DNA of 64,000 nt. Source: Saprospiraceae bacterium (lineage in GTDB: Bacteria; Bacteroidota; Bacteroidia; Chitinophagales; Saprospiraceae). Positions 56,491 through 64,000 of the stretch are shown one piece after another. The notes below the pieces were generated by a model. It made no database searches and was not told the origin of the DNA. It saw only the letters and a program-made list of their open reading frames with translations. Where the stretch lies: assembly GCA_020628095.1 (NCBI GenBank), contig JAHDFP010000021.1:1-64000 (forward strand). Reading direction: 5' to 3'. The position numbers and the translations under genes are program-made. How positions within the stretch are numbered: position 1 is the first letter of the stretch; the number at the start of each line of letters is the position of its first letter.

Positions 56491-58563
56491 CTATCTCAAA
56501 TAAATCTTAATCTTTTTATCCTTAATCAAAGCACCAGGCCTGACGGATTGTCTATACACCTGACCTAATCCTTCTGTCTCCACTTCCATACCTATACTCT
56601 CCAATACATACATCGCATCTCTCAATCCCATTCCTGTCAAATCAGACATTTTCGTTTTGCTGATGGTTTTCTTGTCAATTTCTAATTCATCATTCCGTCC
56701 CTCCATATTGACCCATCTTGCATTAGATTTTGATTGATAGTCAACACCTATATGACTCAACAACTTCTTAAAGTCAATCCCATTTCCCGCTTGCGCCATC
56801 AATACTTTTTCCTCTGTTTCAACTTCTACCTGGAATAAGCTCTCAATTCCCGATAACCTCTTAAGTATATCCCTGAATACTGGACCAGCAACTTGAGCAC
56901 CATAGTATTCACCCTTAGGATCATAGAGTACCACAACCATACTATACTTAGGATTGTCCACGGGAAAATAACCTGCAAAAGAAGCATTATACTCCTTATT
57001 TTCCGTCCAATAATTCACCTTAGTCGTTCCCGTCTTTCCCGCAAAACTTATCTCTTTGGTTTTCAATTTTTTAGCTGTACCACTTTCGGCAACAGCCTTT
57101 AGCATCTTCTTTGCTTTTAATATTGTAGATGGACTTGCAATCTGTTCGTTTAGCGTCTTTGGCTTGAATTTTTTGATTGCTTTTCCGTCTTTTACCACTT
57201 TTGTAACTAAATGCGGACGCATCATCCTACCGTCATTAGCCACCGCATTATATACATTAAGTATCTGCAAGGGTGTCATCTTCAGTTCATAGCCATGTGC
57301 CATCCACGGTATAGTCGTACCCGACCACTTATTAGCCCTGTCAGCTTTTTTATCCTTTGGATTTTTAAAAAATGGCTCTGGCTCTCCATATATTTCAACA
57401 CCCGTCCTCTGACTTACTCCTAATTCCGCAATGGACTCATAAAACTTACTCCAATCTGACTTGTAATTATCAAAGGCCACCGTTCCCATACCAACATTAG
57501 ACGACTTCGCGAATACTTCCTTAAAAGTGGCATACTTAATCCCGTGAAGATCCGAATCAAACATCTCTTCGGTATAGAACTTTTTTCTTCCACCATTAAT
57601 GTCTATACGAGTATTCAAATCCACAACACCATCCTCTAACATCGCCAATGCCGAAACAAGTTTAAATGTAGAGCCTGGCTCCGTCAAAGTACCGACAGCA
57701 TGATTCCAATTCTCGTAATAACTACCATCACTACCCCTACTCAGATTAACCATCGCCTTTATTGCCCCTGTCGACACTTCCATAATTACCGCCGTTCCTG
57801 CTCGCGCACTTGATTCTTGCAGCGCTGACCTTAGCTCACTATGAGCCACACCCTGCATACGCATATCTAACGTAGTAACAATATCCGCACCTTTTCCACG
57901 ACCAACCTTAGTCGGTTGATACACTGGCAACCACAGCTCATCTGTAAATCTTTGCTTAAGAACTCGTACCGTGTCACCACCAAGAAATTTGTCAAAGGCC
58001 TTCTCCAATCCCACTTTAGACTCTACTCTATCTATGCCGACAGTTCTCGCACAAAGGCTCTTAAACGGCTTTTCTCTCCTACTTTTTCTTTCAGAAATAA
58101 ATCCTCCCCTATTACGACCAAGATTGAACAAAGGAAAAGAATTAAGCAGATCAAGCTCAGCTTTAGTTACATTAGTAAATAACTTATGATAACGCTTCTT
58201 GCTTTTTCTTCCATTTACAAACGTAGACTGCCAATGATGTGAATCTTTACCAAAATGCTTAGACAAATCTCTGGAGAGTAGACCTACATTATCATAAAAA
58301 TTCTTATCCGACGATGTTGCCAAATCCACATATATGTCAAACTGAGGAATGGATGTCGCTAAAAGATTACCTCGACAACTATAGATATTCCCACGCTCTC
58401 CTTCTTCCGAAAACCACTTAACATTCTTTTGGGCCGAGTTACGCCATTTGTCACCCTCGATCAGACTTATCTTTATAACCTGACCTATTATAAGCATCGC
58501 AAAAAATATGAATCCGAAAAACACTAAGTAAACTCTTACAAGTAACTCCTTCTTCCTATCCAT
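56491..58563 (-). CDS. ftsI: Division transpeptidase FtsI (PBP3) with C-terminal PASTA domain
   Basis: 690 residues. A short N-terminus and one membrane helix (VYLVFFGFIFFAMLIIGQVI) precede a dimerisation domain with the RGNIYSCRGNLLATSIPQFD motif. The transpeptidase domain carries SxxK in EPGSTFKLVSA (about residue 299), SSN in AKSSNVGMGT (about 354) and KTG in FAGKTGTTKV (about 508). A PASTA domain closes the protein (about 625-690, MSDLTGMGLRDAMYVLES). It cross-links septal peptidoglycan with FtsW. Confidence 0.97.
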   Translation of the reverse strand: MDRKKELLVRVYLVFFGFIFFAMLIIGQVIKISLIEGDKWRNSAQKNVKWFSEEGERGNIYSCRGNLLATSIPQFDIYVDLATSSDKNFYDNVGLLSRDLSKHFGKDSHHWQSTFVNGRKSKKRYHKLFTNVTKAELDLLNSFPLFNLGRNRGGFISERKSRREKPFKSLCARTVGIDRVESKVGLEKAFDKFLGGDTVRVLKQRFTDELWLPVYQPTKVGRGKGADIVTTLDMRMQGVAHSELRSALQESSARAGTAVIMEVSTGAIKAMVNLSRGSDGSYYENWNHAVGTLTEPGSTFKLVSALAMLEDGVVDLNTRIDINGGRKKFYTEEMFDSDLHGIKYATFKEVFAKSSNVGMGTVAFDNYKSDWSKFYESIAELGVSQRTGVEIYGEPEPFFKNPKDKKADRANKWSGTTIPWMAHGYELKMTPLQILNVYNAVANDGRMMRPHLVTKVVKDGKAIKKFKPKTLNEQIASPSTILKAKKMLKAVAESGTAKKLKTKEISFAGKTGTTKVNYWTENKEYNASFAGYFPVDNPKYSMVVVLYDPKGEYYGAQVAGPVFRDILKRLSGIESLFQVEVETEEKVLMAQAGNGIDFKKLLSHIGVDYQSKSNARWVNMEGRNDELEIDKKTISKTKMSDLTGMGLRDAMYVLESIGMEVETEGLGQVYRQSVRPGALIKDKKIKIYLR

Positions 58564-58584
58564 TTTTTATACGTCTACATATTT

Positions 58585-58869
58585 TTACTTATCTGAAACT
58601 TTTACAACTATCGGTGATTGGGATATTGACTCAAAGCCTTGTGACTCCAAGTTATCGGCGAGCTGGGACTCTGTGCTCTTATAAGTTATGTCACTCCACA
58701 CTTCCTGACATTCCATCTTCGCATCTTCTACATCTTTTTGCAACTCGTCTATTTTTCTTAGCTTTCTTTCGGCGCGATGAGCATTAGATATATACAACAC
58801 ACCCAAGGCCGTTAGCAGAAAAACAAATCCAATATTTTTAGTTACATTCTTCATATAATCATTCTGCAA
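58585..58869 (-). CDS. ftsL: FtsL-like division protein
   Basis: 94 residues: one membrane helix (IGFVFLLTALGVLYISNA, about 12-29) followed by a coiled-coil-like segment (RAERKLRKIDELQKDVEDAK). Length, topology and position between rsmH and ftsI are those of FtsL. Sequence conservation of this family is too weak to prove it directly. The start overlaps the rsmH end by 11 bp. Confidence 0.8.
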   Translation of the reverse strand: MQNDYMKNVTKNIGFVFLLTALGVLYISNAHRAERKLRKIDELQKDVEDAKMECQEVWSDITYKSTESQLADNLESQGFESISQSPIVVKVSDK

Positions 58870-59767
58870 TCTTGACTCCTATCCGCATCTTTGCACTGCG
58901 AGATCTTGTATTTCTACGGACCTCCTCCTCTGATGGCAGTATTAATTTTTTTTCACTTTTTATTTTTGACAGAGACCTTCCATATTCATCCTTCCTTTCT
59001 TTGCCTGATATTTCACCCGTCTTGAAAAATCTTTTCACCATCCTATCTTCCAGAGAATGATAAGATATAAAAACCATTCTGCCTCCCACTTTCAAGACAC
59101 TTAATCCAGCAATCAACAAATCTTCCAATGCACCTAATTCGTCATTCACCTCTATCCTAAGAGCTTGATAAACCTGAGACAAATACCTGCTCCGATCACC
59201 TACAAACACAGCACCTACAAGAGCATTAAACTCAACCGAAGACCCAATATTCTGATGCGCCATCCTCTTATCTATAATTGACGACGCCAGAGTCTTGGAG
59301 TTCTTAATTTCTCCGTACTTAGAGAAAATTCGCAATAGCTCATCATAACCATAAGTCGCCAAAATCTTCTTTGCCGTCAGAGGCATATCCTCATTCATCC
59401 TCATATCCAAGTCCGCTTCGTAGCGATGAGAAAAACCTCTCTCGGCATCATCTATCTGATGAGACGATACCCCCAAATCAGCCAACACCCCGTCTACTCG
59501 CCCTACATCTAACCACCTCCAATACCTGTACAAGTACCTAAAATTGGACTTAACAAAAATCAGCCGCTTATCATTGATGACATTATCCTTAGCATCTCCA
59601 TCCTGATCAAAAACTATCAAGCGTCCTTTGTCGCTTAATTTTTCAATTATCTTTTTTGCATGACCTCCCCCTCCATAAGTTACATCTATATATACGCCAT
59701 CAGGAACAATCCTAAGAGCATCAATAGACTCATCCAACAGAACTGGCACATGGTAATCAGTCATCAT
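58859..59767 (-). CDS. rsmH: 16S rRNA (cytosine-1402-N4) methyltransferase RsmH (MraW)
   Basis: About 302 residues from the ATG pair at 59767/59764 (MMTDYHVPVLLDESI). A longer frame from 59830 would run inside mraZ and adds a non-conserved N-terminus. DVTYGGGGHAKKII is the SAM-binding loop; DLGVSSHQIDDAERGFSHR and FISYHSLEDRMVKRFF are hallmarks of the family. Overlaps the end of mraZ. Confidence 0.96.
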   Translation of the reverse strand: MMTDYHVPVLLDESIDALRIVPDGVYIDVTYGGGGHAKKIIEKLSDKGRLIVFDQDGDAKDNVINDKRLIFVKSNFRYLYRYWRWLDVGRVDGVLADLGVSSHQIDDAERGFSHRYEADLDMRMNEDMPLTAKKILATYGYDELLRIFSKYGEIKNSKTLASSIIDKRMAHQNIGSSVEFNALVGAVFVGDRSRYLSQVYQALRIEVNDELGALEDLLIAGLSVLKVGGRMVFISYHSLEDRMVKRFFKTGEISGKERKDEYGRSLSKIKSEKKLILPSEEEVRRNTRSRSAKMRIGVKIAE

Positions 59768-60230
59768 CCGACTCCGAAAAACCACCACCAAATACTTCCT
59801 GGGCCAAATCAGAGAAATTCTCTGGTTCATCCTGCAGCATTACATTGTACGCTGACTTTGCCCAAAGCTCGATCATGTCCTGATATGCAAACAAAACAAC
59901 CTCTTTTTCAATACCTGCGTATTGTATCAAAGGCTTAGGTATCAATATTCTTTCAGAAGCATCTGCCACTAACCTTGTCGCACCTCTGTAAAAGTATCTT
60001 ACAACCTCCCTATTTTTTTTAATGTAGATGTTGAGTTGGTTTAATTCCTTCGTCTTTTTTTCCCAAACATCCTTGGGGTATAAAATCAAATGATTTTCAA
60101 AACCCCTGTTGACCATGAACTCAAAAGTACCGTCCGCCGTAATCTGTCGCATCAGATTCGCTGGGAGTCTAATACGACCTTTAGCATCTATCCTGCATTC
60201 GTATTCCCCAGTTAACTGGTACATTTTCAT
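59757..60230 (-). CDS. mraZ: Transcriptional regulator MraZ
   Basis: 157 residues. Two SpoVT/AbrB-like halves, each with the DxxxR motif: DAKGRIRLP (about residue 15) and DASERILIP (about residue 91). It binds DNA repeats in front of its own gene and represses the dcw operon in species where it was studied. First gene of the cluster; it overlaps rsmH. An acidic tail (SESDDD) is present. Confidence 0.96.
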   Translation of the reverse strand: MKMYQLTGEYECRIDAKGRIRLPANLMRQITADGTFEFMVNRGFENHLILYPKDVWEKKTKELNQLNIYIKKNREVVRYFYRGATRLVADASERILIPKPLIQYAGIEKEVVLFAYQDMIELWAKSAYNVMLQDEPENFSDLAQEVFGGGFSESDDD

Positions 60231-60807
60231 TCTTTTCTTTCGGTCGACATATCAAAAGTACACAAGATTTCCACTTTTTCCCACATCTCGCCAATTATTT
60301 TCCTATTTACATCAAATTTTTTACCAATATATACCTTGCTGCAAGTAAATTACTTACACATAATGATAAAAATACTTGTATAAATCATTGATTATCAGTG
60401 GATAATCTATCCTCGTTGGTTGGTTGATAACGATTTGCAATCTATAAAAGACTGTAAATCAAGAATAAATATATTGCATATTTTTATAATATAATAATTC
60501 TCTTACATTTATCAAAATAGGACTGGCATCGTTCTCTCATCAAGAGTTATAACTAATGTAAAATGCGGTAACAAAAAGCGATTGCAGCACTCTATTATAA
60601 AACTGCGTCACTTAATAAATACTTAGAATATCTTGGCCGCGCCAATAATTGACATATTAAATACATTAATGTCAGTAACTATTTAATTAAACTTAATTCC
60701 TATTCAATGTCTACTTGACACCTAAGAAAGGGAGAAAAGAGAACGTAATAGCTGAATTGTCACAAATCTTTACTCATTCCCATAATTTAGTATGGTAAGA
60801 ACTTATT
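60231..60807. other. Divergent intergenic region upstream of the dcw operon
   Basis: This 577-bp AT-rich region separates mraZ (minus) from the T9SS type A protein gene (plus). It must contain both promoters and carries a candidate MraZ operator at 60269-60293. No gene, RNA or repeat could be supported in the remaining sequence (60300-60807). Confidence 0.5.
60269..60293 (-). promoter_or_regulatory. Candidate MraZ operator (three TGG boxes, 10-bp period)
   Basis: Read on the minus strand, TGGCG, TGGGA and TGGAA follow each other with 5-nt spacers (starts at 60293, 60283 and 60273), 39-63 bp before the mraZ ATG. MraZ of E. coli recognises TGGGN boxes separated by 5 nt. The agreement in spacing and position supports autoregulation; two of the three boxes deviate from TGGG. 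Confidence 0.55.
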
Positions 60808-63621
60808 ATGAGAGCAATCCTAGGTATTATCTTTTTAGCACATTCTATTATTGCGTTTTGCCAAGAACGATTATCCGATTATGCGGGCCCCGGATCTGCT
60901 AGACAGAACTATCTCAAAGTTATTGACGATAAAAAATATTTAATTCAATTTACCCAAGACGACTTTCTTGAAACATACAAATTAGAAAGTGCTTCAAATA
61001 AAAGTCTTATACTCAAAAAGAAAATACCTCACATCTATTTAAGAAAATCTAAAGTTATCTGTAATGGATTCATTTTTTATGAAGACAAAAAAGAAATCAT
61101 AGGAATAGATTTGCTTAATGGTCAGAAAATCTCCATTTTTCAGATTCCTGATGATGTCACTTGGGTTTCGCTTACAAGTATTCAAGATAAAATATTGAGA
61201 ATTTTTGAAAATAATTTTCCTAATGACTCTAGATTTTATCTCTACGATTTTACAAACCCCTTGACTGAAATCTCATCGCTTTACTCCTATGTAAGTGAAG
61301 ATTACTTAGTACATAGTTATGGAAACAAAATGTACATATATGATGTACAGGCTCATCAAGAAAAGGTATATGATATATGTGCAGATTCTGATACTTGGTT
61401 TAGACATAAAGAATCCATTTACTTTTTTGGATGTAATGGAAAAGTTGGAGAATTCAATTTTGAAACATTAGAATTCAAGACATATCCTATTAAAGCTGAC
61501 TCAGGTGGTTCACGCAAACTTTATGTAAATGACTCATTACTCATTGTTGGTAAAAAGGAAACAGACGAGTTCGATATTCAATATACACAGGACTATGTAA
61601 AGATTTATGACATCTCAACATTTAGACTTCTAAGATCATATGAAGGCATTTATTACAACTGGAATGACTACCAAGAAATTATTTCAGGCACTGAAATAAA
61701 AAATATTTCGATAACCAATTCTCAAGTACTAATCTATGGATGGCATCTAACTATTCTCGATATAGAATCGCATCATCATTCCATCCATCCTACATCTTAT
61801 CAATGGAATGGTTATAACACGATGATAGATGAGCATACTTTGTTAATCTGTGCCTATGATGATGGTCAAAATTACTTTGAAGAAATTAACCTAAAAACGA
61901 GAGAATCAAAACAATATCAATATCCCATCAATATCGATGAGCACTCCACGTATAAAAATCATTTTTCATACGGCGATACTGTATTAGTAGTTATAAAGTC
62001 TCTGTATAGAGATGATCAAGAAATAATCTGTCTTAACAGGAATAACCATACTGCTATCATACCAGATGCATTAGATGCAAGTTATTCTGGTATTGAGCCA
62101 AGATCTGCAATTTATGGTATTGGCGGAAGCATCGTTATCTATAATCAAGAAAATTTATTTGCTTATCAGGATGGCGTTTATAACAAATTGAATCCTGATG
62201 AAGATACGATAGTACCCTTTCACATTAGTTCTCTTTACGTACACAATGAAAGTCATATTCTATTTCAAACCTTGTCTTCTAAAATATTTCTATATGATGG
62301 AACTGAACTCAAAGTTATATTTGACAAAAAAGACTATCCTGGAATCCACGTAGGTCAATACTATAGAAAATTTAAACATTTTGTACTACGTAATGAATAC
62401 TTATTCGTTCAAGGTGGTGACGATAATCTGCACATCATTAATACTAGTAATCAATCTTACAGGACCATCAAAAATGTAAATGGAGTAGAAACAGCAGGTG
62501 GGTTAGTAATATATAACACCACAACAGGCATATATGCGAGTGACGGTACAGAAGATTACTATCTCAAAGAACCATCTAAAATTTTTGAGGGGTACTATAT
62601 TTGGCAACCTCGTTATAGAGACAAGAACTTTTTATTTACATACGATGGGGTCTGGGAAATTAATAAGAATGATAATAATGTTTCTTTAAACGAAATCTTC
62701 ACATGCCAAAGCTGTACTTTTTATTTTCAGAGTAATGATACTGGAGACGAAGCACTTTTCAGTTACAATAACTCTTACTACTTTTTTGATGGTCAAGTTA
62801 GCCACATTGAAGACTGCGATGAGTTTTTATATGGCGCCCCACGCATCTATCACATTGGACAAAGTAATTATTACACTTTTGAAAGGTACCGAAGTGCAGA
62901 TAGGGATGAAAAGAGAATGTTTGATCGAAAATCTACTTCCTTTATTAATGTCGGAGCGAGCATAAATGGTTTATCCTTTGAAAATGGGATTCTAAAAACG
63001 AAGAATAAGGAGTATTACTTCAGCTTAGAGTTAAAGAGAGAAGAAAACCTATTTACAATTTCAAGCTCTTCTGACGATATCAATGCATACTATAAGGTAG
63101 GACATATGAATACTGCAGTCTTTGGTAAAATTAAATCAAACACTATAGGAGATATATCATTAATCGAATTTGGTGACCGCATTTTCACTTTAGATGAATC
63201 TGATAACGTGAATATAATAGACGGCATTTACGGCATTGGATACTCTCCGCACAATTCTCTTACTTCTGGAAATAATATAGTAAATATAGATAACAAGTTT
63301 TATTTTCTTGCACGACATCCAGAATCTGGAGTTCAACTATATAGGTACAACTCTTTCCCTGATGAGACAGAAGTAAATGAAAGCAACTCAAGCGATCTTG
63401 TAATTTTCCCCAATCCTTCTAAAGAATATATTATTCCGAAATTATCGAATGGACTACTTTTAAGTGGTGGTCGTTTTTCAATTTATTCTATCGATGGTAA
63501 ACTAATTAGAAAATCTAATTTTTCGAATAAAATAAACGTCGATGACTTATTACCAGGAGTATACATTCTCGAAATACAATTGGGTAAAAAACTATGTAGG
63601 GAATTATTTATCAAACAATAA
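60808..63621 (+). CDS. Secreted protein with T9SS type A sorting domain, beta-propeller-like
   Basis: 937 residues. A signal peptide (residues 1-19, ending IIAFCQ) precedes a long region of short beta-strand repeats of the kind DYVKIYDISTFRLLRSY, KIFLYDGTELKVIF and GIYASDGTEDYYL. Regular aromatic and DG turns suggest propeller blades; no enzyme motif is seen. The last ~75 residues are a type A (Por secretion) C-terminal domain: LVIFPNPSKEYIIP, GRFSIYSIDGKLIRKSN, LLPGVYILEIQLGKK, ending LFIKQ. The domain directs export through T9SS and surface anchoring. Isolated from other T9SS genes here; function unknown. It ends convergently with the MFS gene, overlapping by 11 bp. Confidence 0.82.
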   Translation: MRAILGIIFLAHSIIAFCQERLSDYAGPGSARQNYLKVIDDKKYLIQFTQDDFLETYKLESASNKSLILKKKIPHIYLRKSKVICNGFIFYEDKKEIIGIDLLNGQKISIFQIPDDVTWVSLTSIQDKILRIFENNFPNDSRFYLYDFTNPLTEISSLYSYVSEDYLVHSYGNKMYIYDVQAHQEKVYDICADSDTWFRHKESIYFFGCNGKVGEFNFETLEFKTYPIKADSGGSRKLYVNDSLLIVGKKETDEFDIQYTQDYVKIYDISTFRLLRSYEGIYYNWNDYQEIISGTEIKNISITNSQVLIYGWHLTILDIESHHHSIHPTSYQWNGYNTMIDEHTLLICAYDDGQNYFEEINLKTRESKQYQYPINIDEHSTYKNHFSYGDTVLVVIKSLYRDDQEIICLNRNNHTAIIPDALDASYSGIEPRSAIYGIGGSIVIYNQENLFAYQDGVYNKLNPDEDTIVPFHISSLYVHNESHILFQTLSSKIFLYDGTELKVIFDKKDYPGIHVGQYYRKFKHFVLRNEYLFVQGGDDNLHIINTSNQSYRTIKNVNGVETAGGLVIYNTTTGIYASDGTEDYYLKEPSKIFEGYYIWQPRYRDKNFLFTYDGVWEINKNDNNVSLNEIFTCQSCTFYFQSNDTGDEALFSYNNSYYFFDGQVSHIEDCDEFLYGAPRIYHIGQSNYYTFERYRSADRDEKRMFDRKSTSFINVGASINGLSFENGILKTKNKEYYFSLELKREENLFTISSSSDDINAYYKVGHMNTAVFGKIKSNTIGDISLIEFGDRIFTLDESDNVNIIDGIYGIGYSPHNSLTSGNNIVNIDNKFYFLARHPESGVQLYRYNSFPDETEVNESNSSDLVIFPNPSKEYIIPKLSNGLLLSGGRFSIYSIDGKLIRKSNFSNKINVDDLLPGVYILEIQLGKKLCRELFIKQ

Positions 63622-64000
63622 ACTTCCTTCTCATAATCCAAAGGCAGACTCCTGATAGAATAGAAAATCCAGCTGCGATGAAAAAGTATGTATGAAATCC
63701 AGTTGCCTCGACAACTGGTAGACCAGAGACAGGTGCAAGTAAAAACGCAGTGGCAAACATCATAGAGACTACCCCCATGTATTTACCCTGATTAGATGGG
63801 TCGGCACGTCTCATAGAGAGGGACGGAATCAGCGGAAAGTTAATTACCTCACCGAATGCCACTAATAAGCTATATAACACAACCGCAATCAAGGGATCGT
63901 CGAACAGACTCAAGCAAGCATAGGCAATACCAATTATTATAGCGCCCGCAGCCAGCGGCTGAAAGTACTTATTGGACTTCTCAATCAAATAGACCAGTGG
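63611..64000 (-). CDS. MFS transporter, C-terminal part (5' end outside window)
   Basis: 130 codons are visible and the frame continues through the window edge (PLVYLIEKS...). Four hydrophobic helices are seen: AAGAIIIGIAYACLSLF, AVVLYSLLVAFGEVINFPLI, YMGVVSMMFATAFLLAPVSG and TYFFIAAGFSILSGVCLWI, ending with a basic MRRKFIV tail. This looks like the last helices of a major facilitator of the drug-efflux type (MdtH-like pattern); the substrate is unknown. Confidence 0.75.
   Translation of the reverse strand, partial: PLVYLIEKSNKYFQPLAAGAIIIGIAYACLSLFDDPLIAVVLYSLLVAFGEVINFPLIPSLSMRRADPSNQGKYMGVVSMMFATAFLLAPVSGLPVVEATGFHTYFFIAAGFSILSGVCLWIMRRKFIV

Noticed and set aside
58859-59830. Longer rsmH starting at 59830
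   Set aside because: The 21 extra residues come from mraZ in another frame; the conserved MTDYHVPVLL start is at 59767/59764.
45025-60230. Absence of murF and ddl from the dcw cluster as a loss
   Set aside because: Those genes are often located elsewhere in Bacteroidota, and a 64-kb window cannot show absence from the genome.

Overview
The window is AT-rich bacterial DNA from a member of the Bacteroidota, probably a Saprospiria-type organism (the class is inference). Support: several secreted proteins end in type IX secretion (T9SS) sorting domains, both type B (three complete) and type A (one). There is also a carboxypeptidase-regulatory-like/TonB receptor fusion, a PnuC/NadR-family pair, a Bacteroidota-style dcw cluster lacking murF, and a promoter element resembling TAnnTTTG.

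Layout. (1) 1-20516, minus strand: four consecutive giant secreted, Cys-rich, repeat-built proteins; the first runs off the window. They look like cell-surface adhesins or matrix proteins, and two share a composite repeat of about 255 residues. (2) 20796-21449: a small outer-membrane barrel. (3) 21553-27502: a DNA-damage mutagenesis cassette with a Y-family polymerase diverging from a LexA/S24-type regulator, a DUF72 protein and a second DnaE-type polymerase. The divergent spacer holds operator-like palindromes. (4) 27582-31321, minus strand: PnuC-type transporter, NadR-type kinase, TPP riboswitch, TonB-dependent receptor, together suggesting thiamine (or related vitamin) uptake. (5) 31398-34209: an unknown protein followed by the ribosome-assembly GTPases Era and Der; era appears to start at ATT. 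(6) 34233-43572: a surface-glycan island that looks dedicated to nonulosonic (sialic-acid-like) sugars. It has a 3,5-epimerase, two NeuB-type synthases, a NeuA-type CMP transferase, an SpsF-type cytidylyltransferase, a GT2/NeuA-like fusion, an acetyltransferase, a methyltransferase, a DUF115/GT42-like candidate transferase, another GT2, and a phosphatase-like gene on the opposite strand between neuA and neuB. (7) 43671-43744: tRNA-Arg(UCG), then a small barrel protein and a perfect 151-bp direct repeat made of hairpins. (8) 45025-60230, minus strand: the division and cell wall (dcw) operon mraZ-rsmH-ftsL-ftsI-murE-mraY-murD-ftsW-murG-murC-ftsQ-ftsA-ftsZ, with a candidate MraZ operator upstream. 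(9) 60808-63621: a T9SS type A secreted protein, convergent with the end of an MFS transporter that leaves the window.

How the parts work together. The dcw genes make lipid II and the divisome. The glycan island would make CMP-activated nine-carbon acidic sugars and transfer them to surface glycans; the early steps (dehydratase, aminotransferase) are not here. The giant proteins would be exported by T9SS machinery encoded elsewhere. The polymerase cassette is a self-contained SOS-like unit with its own repressor. No CRISPR array, transposase, phage or rRNA genes were seen.
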